A program made the position numbers and the translations under genes. The notes beneath the pieces are model-generated. The model was not told the DNA's origin and made no database searches. It was given only the letters and a program-made list of their open reading frames with translations. Below are positions 23,758-30,436 of a stretch of 38,059 bases of DNA, one piece after another; positions within the stretch are counted from its first letter, which is position 1; each line of letters opens with the position of its first letter. The DNA comes from DAOTWP01 sp034435675 (GTDB lineage Bacteria > Chloroflexota > Anaerolineae > Aggregatilineales > Phototrophicaceae). The DNA is taken from NCBI GenBank assembly GCA_034435675.1, contig DAOTWP010000182.1:1-38059 (forward strand), read 5' to 3'.

Positions 23758-23892
23758 AAATGTGCCCCTGCGGATATTTTGTTGAGAACTGCTAAAAAAT
23801 CCTTTGCATTTATTATCTACTTTGACGAGGAATCATGTCAATAGGGGCAGCATTAAGCCCGCCGAAGTGGCTGAAAAGCAGGGTTGCAGCCG

Positions 23893-23916
23893 GGGAGAGC
23901 CACGTTTCGCTCTCCC
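23893..23916 (-). terminator. Hairpin after the transpeptidase gene
   Basis: GGGAGAGC and GCTCTCCC pair over eight bases around an eight-base loop, beginning 14 bases beyond the transpeptidase stop. No adjacent T-run on the minus strand, so efficiency is uncertain. Confidence 0.55.
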
Positions 23917-23930
23917 GTGATGCGCTGCAT

Positions 23931-25730
23931 TCAGGGGCGAATTTCGACGACGACGCCTGCTTCCGCCCAGTTGTACAGCGTCTGAGCATTTTCATTGCTG
24001 AGCAGGATGCAACCATAGGTTACGCGCGTGCCGAGGCTGTTGGTCCACAGCAGTTGACTGCCGCCGCGGGTGGGGAACCCGTGAAAGCCGTTGGTGAAAT
24101 CGGCACCGGGAATCGGGCGATACACGCCCATAAAGTTGGGCATCCACAGATTCCAGTTGCCTGCATAAGCGTTGGGTTCGTGGGAGATAATCTGGTAAAT
24201 CCCCGTCCATGTTGGACTGCTGTTGATGCCCGTGCTGCTGACCCAGTCCCATTTGAGTTCGCCATTCTCGAATACCCGTGTGCGCTGCTCACTGATGCTG
24301 ACGATGATGCGCTTTTCCGGCACTATCGGGAGTTGGAGAAAGTTATCCGCCGACGGAATCGTGATGCTTTGCCCTACTGATAAGCTCTCGATGCCGCCGT
24401 TCGCTGCCTGCACCCAGGGGTATGGCACGCCGTAATCCCATGCGATGCTGATAATTGTTTCGCCCGGCTGCACGGTGTGCTGGCGTTCATGCTCGTAGAC
24501 ACGTACCCAGGGATCAGTGCGGTTGGCGGCAATCGCCTGCTGCACTGCCGCGACGCCTTCATCCACATTGATGTAGCGCCCAACACCGAACGCGCCTGCC
24601 TGCTGCTCCAGGAATGCCCGCACCAGAACAGGATCAACCGCCAGCGCCAGCCCGGTTGTGCTGTTTGTGTCCGGCGCGGCGGTGAGCCAGCCCGCCCATT
24701 GTTCCGGCGGCAGATTCCAACCACCCCATTCATCGCGGATCGGGTCGTACAGGCGAATTTGCAGCGGACTTGCCAGGATCTGGGCTGCTGCTGCCACCAT
24801 GCCGCTGGAGTCGGTTACGGCAGGGGCAACTCTGCCGATGACGAGATGCAGCACGCCATCAGCGAGCATCGTCTCCGGGTCTGCGGCGATTTGCGCAACG
24901 GTTGCTTCTACATCGAGCGCGCGTCCATCCTGCGCGGGGGTCGCTTCGACCTGTCCGTTGACAAAGCGCACACCGGCATTGACAGCGGGCGTTTGCACAG
25001 TGGGCGCGAAATCGTACAGACCGATGCGGGCAGCATTCGTATCAAAAATCAGCACTGGCGCAACGTTGACGCCCAGCACAGCACTGAACGGGCTGCCCAG
25101 CCCGCGTCCCTGATCATAAGCGCGCTGCGCTGTGGCGTATGTGTCAAGTTGCAGCCCCAATGCAGCCGGGTCAAGCTGCCACGTGCGCTCGCCATCGGTG
25201 ACCGTCAGCGAACCCCAGTTACGATTTAGCGCATTGATGGCTTCTTCAACCGATTTGCCGCCGAGCGGCACGTCCAGCACGCGCACACCGGGCAGGATGC
25301 CCCCGCCATAGAGCAGCAGCACCCCCAGCGTCAGCGCCGCGCAGACGGACAGCGCAGCCACCAGCCCGCCAACCAGCGCAATTAAGCCCCATTTGCGGCG
25401 TGAACCTGCTGCATGGTGGCGCGAGACACTGCGGCGCTGCTGCACACCGCTGGCGAACGCCGGTGCTGGGCGGGCGGGCGGCATGGGCGGGAGTGGCGCG
25501 GGCGGCGCGGCAGATTGCGCGGTTGCGGCTTCCTGTTGGGCACGCTGCTGCGCAAACGATGGCACACGCGGGGCGGTTACGGCGGCACCCGACATGGCTT
25601 TTTGAGCAGGTTTTCGTCGGGGCACGACTTTGCGCGCGGCAGGCTTAGGCGCGGCAGGCTTAGGCGCGGCAGGCTTGCGCGCCGTCTGCCGTGGGCGTTG
25701 CTTGCGTGCCGTCGGGATGTTTGGATCCAT
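23931..25730 (-). CDS. Membrane-anchored L,D-transpeptidase (YkuD) with LysM and peptidoglycan-binding region
   Basis: A 599-residue cell-wall enzyme. Residues 1-113 are a basic, Pro/Ala-rich cytoplasmic tail with KPAAP repeats. One membrane helix (about 114-141) follows, then an extracellular part resembling the VanW-associated peptidoglycan-binding domain (GGKSVEEAINALNRNWGS onward), a LysM-like motif (HTVQPGETIISIAWDYGV...VGQSITIPS, about 415-465) and the YkuD domain. His550 (FHGFPTRGG) and Cys574 (TYGCILLS) mark the active site. Most family members have SHGCIR, here TYGCIL, a form I associate with Chloroflexota enzymes. Family members make 3-3 cross-links or attach proteins to peptidoglycan; some only modify. 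The gene stands between two TPR genes on the same strand. Confidence 0.9.
   Translation of the reverse strand: MDPNIPTARKQRPRQTARKPAAPKPAAPKPAARKVVPRRKPAQKAMSGAAVTAPRVPSFAQQRAQQEAATAQSAAPPAPLPPMPPARPAPAFASGVQQRRSVSRHHAAGSRRKWGLIALVGGLVAALSVCAALTLGVLLLYGGGILPGVRVLDVPLGGKSVEEAINALNRNWGSLTVTDGERTWQLDPAALGLQLDTYATAQRAYDQGRGLGSPFSAVLGVNVAPVLIFDTNAARIGLYDFAPTVQTPAVNAGVRFVNGQVEATPAQDGRALDVEATVAQIAADPETMLADGVLHLVIGRVAPAVTDSSGMVAAAAQILASPLQIRLYDPIRDEWGGWNLPPEQWAGWLTAAPDTNSTTGLALAVDPVLVRAFLEQQAGAFGVGRYINVDEGVAAVQQAIAANRTDPWVRVYEHERQHTVQPGETIISIAWDYGVPYPWVQAANGGIESLSVGQSITIPSADNFLQLPIVPEKRIIVSISEQRTRVFENGELKWDWVSSTGINSSPTWTGIYQIISHEPNAYAGNWNLWMPNFMGVYRPIPGADFTNGFHGFPTRGGSQLLWTNSLGTRVTYGCILLSNENAQTLYNWAEAGVVVEIRP
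25636..25676. repeat. 15-bp tandem repeat inside the transpeptidase gene
   Basis: About 2.7 copies of a 15-base unit (GCGGCAGGCTTAGGC on the + strand) encode the KPAAP repeats of the cytoplasmic tail. The exact copies suggest recent slippage expansion. Confidence 0.85.
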
Positions 25731-25898
25731 GGAACGACTCAGTCCTTATGCCTTGTATGGTCGTATGTACCTATCCAGACAGCATCAACTGCACAGAAGT
25801 TCCTTTTGCGCAGGCAGGCAGCGGGCAAACGTGGGCACTGCGCAGGGTAAGCGTTCGCTGCACTGCAAGCGCTGCCGCCCGTGTGCAGCCTTTTGCGT

Positions 25899-26942
25899 TC
25901 AGCCGTTCAACTGTGCTTTGAGCGTCGCGATGGTTGACTCGATTTCCGCCCGTGTGCCGTCAGCATCAGCGCCGCCCAACAACAAATACCGTTGGTAGTC
26001 CTGCACTGCGCCTGCCAGATCACCCAGCGCCTGCCGCGCAACCGCACGGTTGTTGTAGGCTGCCGGGATGTCAGGCGCAAGACGAATCGCCAGATCGTAG
26101 TCGGTCAGCGCCGCGCGGGGGTTGCCCTGCTGGTGCCACGCAATTGCCCGATACAGGTAGGCGCTGGCATCAGCGGGGTTGAGCCGCAGCACTTCGCTGA
26201 AATCATCCATAGCGGGCTGGAACGCGCCCAGTGCCAGCCGGATTTGCCCGCGCTGGTTCAGTGCCATGTCATCCCTGGGATTCAGGCGCAGCGCAGTTTC
26301 CAGATCGAGTGCCGCTGCTGATAGGTTGCCCTCTGCGCGGGCAAGCAGCGCCCGGTTGAGGTATGCTTCGGGGTAGTCCGGGTCGAGGGCGGTAGAACGG
26401 TCAAAGTCCGCGCGTGCTGCCGCGTGGTCGCCCTGCTGCGCATGTAAAATGCCCTGGCTGGTATAGATCGGCGCAAGCTGAGCCGCAGGCGGTTTGAGCT
26501 GGATTGCCTGTGCATAGTCTGCCAGGGCGCCGTTCAGGTTATCCTGTTCCATGCGCACCAGACCGCGATTGTAGTAGGCGGCGGCAAGCAGCGGCGCGGG
26601 CGGTTTCAACGCCAGCACCTGTTCGTAATCTGCAACCGCTGCGTCAAGCTGTCCCAGGCGGCGGTAGGCGACACCGCGATTGGCGTAAGCCTCGGCAAAA
26701 GATGGGTTGGCTTCAAGCGATTGGTTGAAGTCCTCGATGGCAGCAGACAGATCGCCCAGATAAAAGTAGGTCGCGCCCCGGTTGAAATGGGCGACGGCTG
26801 TCAGAATGGGATCGTCGCTATATGTGACTGCCTGAGTGAAGGACTCCAGCGCGTCTGCAAGATTGCCGTTTTGTAAGTGAACCATCCCCTCATAGTTGTG
26901 TTGGTCAGCCGCGGCAGGGTCGGGTGCAAAATAATGGTTCAT
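25899..26942 (-). CDS. TPR-repeat protein (large)
   Basis: A 347-residue protein with about nine tetratricopeptide repeats of the FNRGATYFYLGDLSAAIEDFNQSLEANP type. The repeats with KPPAPLLAAAYYNRGL and KPPAAQLAPIYTSQGI share an inserted KPPA loop and look like an internal duplication. No signal peptide, membrane helix or extra domain. It probably acts as an assembly scaffold; partner unknown. It has its own promoter at 26983-27012, and the transpeptidase gene starts 168 bases downstream, so the two may be expressed together. Confidence 0.87.
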   Translation of the reverse strand: MNHYFAPDPAAADQHNYEGMVHLQNGNLADALESFTQAVTYSDDPILTAVAHFNRGATYFYLGDLSAAIEDFNQSLEANPSFAEAYANRGVAYRRLGQLDAAVADYEQVLALKPPAPLLAAAYYNRGLVRMEQDNLNGALADYAQAIQLKPPAAQLAPIYTSQGILHAQQGDHAAARADFDRSTALDPDYPEAYLNRALLARAEGNLSAAALDLETALRLNPRDDMALNQRGQIRLALGAFQPAMDDFSEVLRLNPADASAYLYRAIAWHQQGNPRAALTDYDLAIRLAPDIPAAYNNRAVARQALGDLAGAVQDYQRYLLLGGADADGTRAEIESTIATLKAQLNG

Positions 26943-26982
26943 GATGCAGGTCCTGAGTGTGCTTGTGGGCGTAAGTAGTTTC

Positions 26983-27012
26983 AGTCTAACAGACCCAAAA
27001 TTCGCCTGTCAA
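26983..27012 (-). promoter_or_regulatory. Promoter of the large TPR gene
   Basis: On the minus strand, TTGACA (27012-27007) and TAGACT (26988-26983) are 18 bases apart, giving a predicted start about 33 bases before the ATG at 26942. The -35 is perfect and the -10 matches four of six. Confidence 0.65.
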
Positions 27013-27069
27013 CCTGACCCCACGTTATCGGGGGAATGCTGAAAACGTTTACGGACAACCATTTTGGGT
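26993..27069. repeat. Separated 9-bp inverted repeat between divergent promoters
   Basis: ACCCAAAAT (26993-27001) and its exact reverse complement ATTTTGGGT (27061-27069) are separated by 59 bases. The first lies in the spacer of the TPR promoter; the second ends two bases before the -35 box of the DUF1003 promoter. Possible paired operator half-sites, or arms of a large stem. Confidence 0.55.
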
Positions 27070-27071
27070 GC

Positions 27072-27100
27072 TTTACAAAACCGCAATCCGGGTGTATTGT
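27072..27100 (+). promoter_or_regulatory. Promoter of the DUF1003-mgtE operon
   Basis: TTTACA (27072-27077) and TATTGT (27095-27100) are separated by exactly 17 bases. The predicted start near 27107 leaves a leader of about 350 nt before the ATG at 27457. Confidence 0.6.
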
Positions 27101-27106
27101 GGTCTT

Positions 27107-27456
27107 GCTGGTGTGGAAGATCCACACTCCGCAATCGTTGGTCCGATCAAGGGACTTGTAATGAACGACAACAGCAGTGCCCGAACGAGCGTGCCGCACT
27201 TAGCCAGCGGCGATCACGTAAAGTAGCGCTCCTCCCCCTTAACCTCTGACGGCAGGGCGAACAGCGCGGTCAGCGTGTTATCGCCGAACCCATTACGGGT
27301 AAAACTGCCGAGTACGGCACCTCCTTCAAAATCTTACAAATTCATCGTCAGATTTCGGGTAGTTCGCCATTGTTTGCTGCTGCGTTTGCAGCGGCATCGG
27401 GGTAGATGCCCGGCAGCGGTTCCGCATTAGCAGAGCCGTCTATGAGGAGGTTTTCC
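27107..27456 (+). ncRNA. Candidate structured leader (riboswitch-like) of DUF1003-mgtE
   Basis: The leader has no supportable gene. Near its 5' end GTGTGGA/TCCACAC form a perfect 7-bp hairpin (27111-27127). At 27250-27310 a three-way junction can form: P1 CGGCAG/CTGCCG; P2 an irregular 11-bp hairpin opening with GGCGA/TCGCC (27256-27285) and ending in a GGTCA loop; P3 ACCC/GGGT (27288-27300). The 3' arm of P1 can instead form TGCCG-AGTA-CGGCA (27306-27319). The adjacent ACCTCC (27319-27324) is exactly complementary to GGAGGT of the ribosome site (27446-27451), as CTCCTC near 27228 is to GAGGAG. Such mutually exclusive pairings are typical of riboswitches. Given the genes controlled, Mg2+ is a reasonable ligand guess, but I do not see the M-box consensus. 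Pairings were found by eye. Confidence 0.5.
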
Positions 27457-28089
27457 ATGTACAACGACCTGCTCCTGGATCGTATTCGCGCTGTTTCGCC
27501 GGAAGACATCAGCGATGATCGGATTGAGCAACTGATTGCCGAAATCGAAGAACTGGACAGCCTGCTGAGTCCAGAAGCGCAGCAGTTAATCCGCACGCTG
27601 CGCCCGCACACTGTCACCGATGATGTGTACGAAAACATTGACGAGAAAGCAACCCTGTGGGACCGGCTGGCAGACCGTCTCGCCACCGTTGCCGGCAGTT
27701 GGCGCTTCATCATCTCGTTTGCCCTGTTGATGGCAGTCTGGATTGCCGTCAACTTCGCGCTCGGTGTGCAGGCATTTGACCCGTTCCCCTTTATCCTGCT
27801 CAACCTGACGCTCAGCACACTGGCGGCACTGCAAGCGCCGGTGATTCTGATGTCACAGAATCGTCAGGCGAAAAAAGACCGCGCGATGGCGGACAACGAT
27901 TTTCAGGTCAACCTGAAAAACGAGCTTGAAATCGCCGACCTGCACCGCAAAGTAGATGTACTCAGCGATGCATTGACCATGCAAACGCGCATGATGAACG
28001 CGCTGTTGAGCGCCCGCCGCCAGGAACTGAGTGCCACAGTACGCAGCCTCGAAAGTGCCCGCAGCGACAATTCCGGCTTGCATCTGTAA
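27457..28089 (+). CDS. DUF1003 membrane protein
   Basis: A 210-residue protein with the DUF1003 signature: DRLADRLATVAGSWRFIISF, then the loop AFDPFPFILLNLTLSTLAALQAPVILMSQNRQAKKDR, one of the most conserved segments in the family. Two membrane helices lie at about 83-103 and 112-132. The acidic N-terminal 60 residues and the long C-terminal helix (about 145-210) are cytoplasmic by prediction. The biochemical role of DUF1003 is unknown to me; pairing with mgtE suggests a part in cation homeostasis. ATG at 27457 follows GAGGAGG. mgtE starts 94 bases downstream with no terminator between, so they form an operon. Confidence 0.92.
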   Translation: MYNDLLLDRIRAVSPEDISDDRIEQLIAEIEELDSLLSPEAQQLIRTLRPHTVTDDVYENIDEKATLWDRLADRLATVAGSWRFIISFALLMAVWIAVNFALGVQAFDPFPFILLNLTLSTLAALQAPVILMSQNRQAKKDRAMADNDFQVNLKNELEIADLHRKVDVLSDALTMQTRMMNALLSARRQELSATVRSLESARSDNSGLHL

Positions 28090-28183
28090 GGCGTATTCAT
28101 GCAGGGGCACCGGATCACATCCCGGTCCCCTGCGCCTGGATTGATATTGCGTGTATCCATGTATGCGGATCGCAGGAGGGAAG

Positions 28184-29545
28184 ATGATGTCGGCAATCAC
28201 TGAACGGCTGGAGTACTTGCTTCAGGTTGCGCTGGAAGAAAATGACCTCGAAGCAATGCGCCCTGTGCTGGATGAACAGTACCCGGCAGACATTGCGGAT
28301 ATTCTCGAACGGCTGAACGAGGAAGACCGCTACCGCGTATTCACGATGCTTTCGTCCGATCAGGCGGCGGAAGTGCTGAACGAAATGGGCGCGGAAGCCA
28401 CACGGACCCTTTTGCAGCAGTTGTCCGTGGAACATGCAGGCGACATCCTTGACCAGATGGAGATGGATGACGTTGTCGAAATCCTGACCGAGGATGTGCC
28501 GGAGCGCCAGGAAGAACTGCTGGCGGCAATGGAACGCGAAGACGCCGCTGAGGTCACGCGCCTGCTGCAATACCCGGAAGACAGCGCTGGGTTGATGATG
28601 ACCGAGCGTTATGTGCGCGCCACACCAGCGATGACCGCGCAGCAAATCCTCGACCTGACCCGGCAGGTGAATGACGAGGTTGAAACCGTCACCAACATGT
28701 ACATCGTTGATGCCCAGGGCAGGCTGTTGGGTGTGACCTCCCTGCGCGAAATTATCATGATGCCGCCGGATACCCCGGTCAGCACGTTTATGGAAACCGA
28801 TGTGATTTCTGTGCTGCCGGAAATGGATCAGGAAACTGTGGCACGCATGGTCGCGCGTTACGATTTTCTGGCGATGCCGGTGGTCAATGAAGCCGGCAAA
28901 ATGCTGGGCATTGTCACGATTGACGACATCATTGATGTGTTGGTCGAGGAACAGACCGAAGACCTCTTGAGCTTCGGCGGTGTGGGGCGCGATGCCGTGG
29001 ACCAACCCTATTTTACAGTGCCCTTGCGCAAAGTGCTGCGCAGTCGTATTGGTTGGCTGCTGATGCTGATGGTCGCCGCGACCCTGACAGACACGGTGAT
29101 GCGCCTGTTTGACGCGCAGTTGTCCGCTGTGGTTGCGCTGACCTTCTTTATTCCCATGCTGATTGGCACGGGGGGCAATACTGGCGCACAGACCGTTTCA
29201 ACCATCATTCGCGGGCTGGCTGTGCAGGATATTCGTTTTCGGGATATTTTTCGTGTTTTTCGCCGGGAGCTGCTCAGCGGCTTCTTGCTGGGGATTACGC
29301 TGGGACTGGTTGCAGGCGGGCGTGTCTATATCTGGGATCAGGATTTTGCGCTGGCGCTGGTCGTCGGGCTGGCAATCGTGTTGATCTGTACATGGGCAAA
29401 TGTGATGGGCGCGGTCATTCCGTTGGTGGCATACCGCCTCAAACTCGATCCGGCGCTGGTTTCCGCACCGATGATTACGACATTGGTGGATGCCACCGGG
29501 TTGCTGATTTACCTGTCAATTGCCACCCTGCTTCTTGATCTTTAA
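28184..29545 (+). CDS. mgtE: Magnesium channel/transporter MgtE
   Basis: A 453-residue Mg2+ channel in the cell membrane. The N-domain (about 1-130) is an acidic helical superhelix with repeats such as PADIADILERL and AGDILDQMEMDDVVEIL. Two CBS domains follow (about 135-255, MMTERYVRATPAMTAQQIL and VVNEAGKMLGIVTIDDIIDVL), then a plug helix and five membrane helices. The pore motif PMLIGTGGNTGAQ and the conserved Asp in TTLVDATGLLIYL, which lines the Mg2+ site in the known structure, are present. In studied MgtE the N and CBS domains bind Mg2+ and close the pore at high Mg2+. ATG at 28184 follows CAGGAGGG; an in-frame ATG at 28151 lacks such a site. Confidence 0.96.
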   Translation: MMSAITERLEYLLQVALEENDLEAMRPVLDEQYPADIADILERLNEEDRYRVFTMLSSDQAAEVLNEMGAEATRTLLQQLSVEHAGDILDQMEMDDVVEILTEDVPERQEELLAAMEREDAAEVTRLLQYPEDSAGLMMTERYVRATPAMTAQQILDLTRQVNDEVETVTNMYIVDAQGRLLGVTSLREIIMMPPDTPVSTFMETDVISVLPEMDQETVARMVARYDFLAMPVVNEAGKMLGIVTIDDIIDVLVEEQTEDLLSFGGVGRDAVDQPYFTVPLRKVLRSRIGWLLMLMVAATLTDTVMRLFDAQLSAVVALTFFIPMLIGTGGNTGAQTVSTIIRGLAVQDIRFRDIFRVFRRELLSGFLLGITLGLVAGGRVYIWDQDFALALVVGLAIVLICTWANVMGAVIPLVAYRLKLDPALVSAPMITTLVDATGLLIYLSIATLLLDL

Positions 29546-29575
29546 GCACTGGGGTGAGAGATATGCGGCGCTGCG

Positions 29576-30436
29576 CTACGTTTCGATAGGTTTGCTGTCG
29601 TCGTTGCCCCAGTCCTTCCATGAGCCATCGTACATTGCCGCCTGATCACCGAGTCCAGCGGCTTTGAGTGCCAGCAGTCCGTAGCTGGCGGAGACACCAG
29701 CATTGCAGTAAGTCACGATTTCCCCGGCGACAATGCCGCGTTCGGCAAACAGTGCCCGCAACTGGTCGGGCGGCAGCAGCGTGCCATCCAGCGCGAGCAG
29801 TTCACTGCGCGGCAGGTTGACCGCGCCGGGGATGTGCCCTGCGCGTTTTGCGCGTGACGCCTGCCCGGCAAATTCACCCGGCGTGCGCACGTCGACAAGC
29901 TGCGCTGCCCCACTGCCAGACGCTTGCAGCCCTGCTGCGATCTGGTCGCCGGTCCGTATCCATGCCGGGTTGGAACGCGGCGTAAACACTGTGCTGGCAA
30001 TCTGTGGCTGTGCCGCCGTTGTGGGATGTCCCTCTGCGAGCCACTTCTGCCAACCGCCATCCAGCACCGCGACCGCGCTATGCCCGTAGTAGTTGAGCGC
30101 CCACCACAGCCGTGCGGCGAACATGCCGTTGGCGTCGTCGTAAGCGACTACAAAGGTATTCTCGTCCACGCCGCAGCGCTGCATGACCCCGGCGAAACGC
30201 TCCGGCGGGGCAATGCGGGCATGCAGCAGTGACTGCGGGTCAGTAATTTCGTGCACCCAGTCCACAAACACTGCACCGGGGATGTGCGCCTGCGTGTAAT
30301 CATCGTAGTGGTTGAAGTAATGCGGCGGCGGCTCTGTGGCAGGCAGCACATGCCCGCGAATATCAACGATACGCAGGTCTGTGTCTGCCAGATGCGCCGC
30401 CAGCCAGCCGGTCGTTACCAGCAAGTTATCCGCCAT
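29576..30436 (-). CDS. Tandem-rhodanese sulfurtransferase
   Basis: A 286-residue cytoplasmic enzyme with two rhodanese domains. The first (about 5-140) is non-catalytic, with the DDANGMFAARLWWAL segment. The second (about 160-285) carries the active-site loop CNAGVSAS with the persulfide cysteine Cys244. Donor and acceptor (thiosulfate and cyanide, or 3-mercaptopyruvate) cannot be told: the loop is neither the CGSGVT of mercaptopyruvate enzymes nor the CRxGxx of thiosulfate enzymes. ATG at 30436 follows GGAGGC and overlaps the end of the kinase gene by 11 bases, so its translation is probably coupled to it. It converges on mgtE with 30 bases between. Confidence 0.92.
   Translation of the reverse strand: MADNLLVTTGWLAAHLADTDLRIVDIRGHVLPATEPPPHYFNHYDDYTQAHIPGAVFVDWVHEITDPQSLLHARIAPPERFAGVMQRCGVDENTFVVAYDDANGMFAARLWWALNYYGHSAVAVLDGGWQKWLAEGHPTTAAQPQIASTVFTPRSNPAWIRTGDQIAAGLQASGSGAAQLVDVRTPGEFAGQASRAKRAGHIPGAVNLPRSELLALDGTLLPPDQLRALFAERGIVAGEIVTYCNAGVSASYGLLALKAAGLGDQAAMYDGSWKDWGNDDSKPIET

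Noticed and set aside
25636..25676. Short direct repeats considered as a CRISPR array
   Set aside because: The units are contiguous without spacers and encode an in-frame KPAAP tail. No Cas gene is in the window.
26981..27199. 72-codon frame on the minus strand in the DUF1003-TPR gap
   Set aside because: No ribosome site, no recognisable family, and it overlaps both predicted promoters.
27210..27330. Coding-like stretch on the minus strand (EGGAVLGSF...EERYFT)
   Set aside because: About 40 codons between stops with no start codon. The same bases form the three-way junction on the plus strand, which explains the pattern better.
27107..27456. Known M-box (ykoK) Mg2+ riboswitch
   Set aside because: I could not find the conserved M-box segments. 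The structure is reported only as an unassigned leader candidate.
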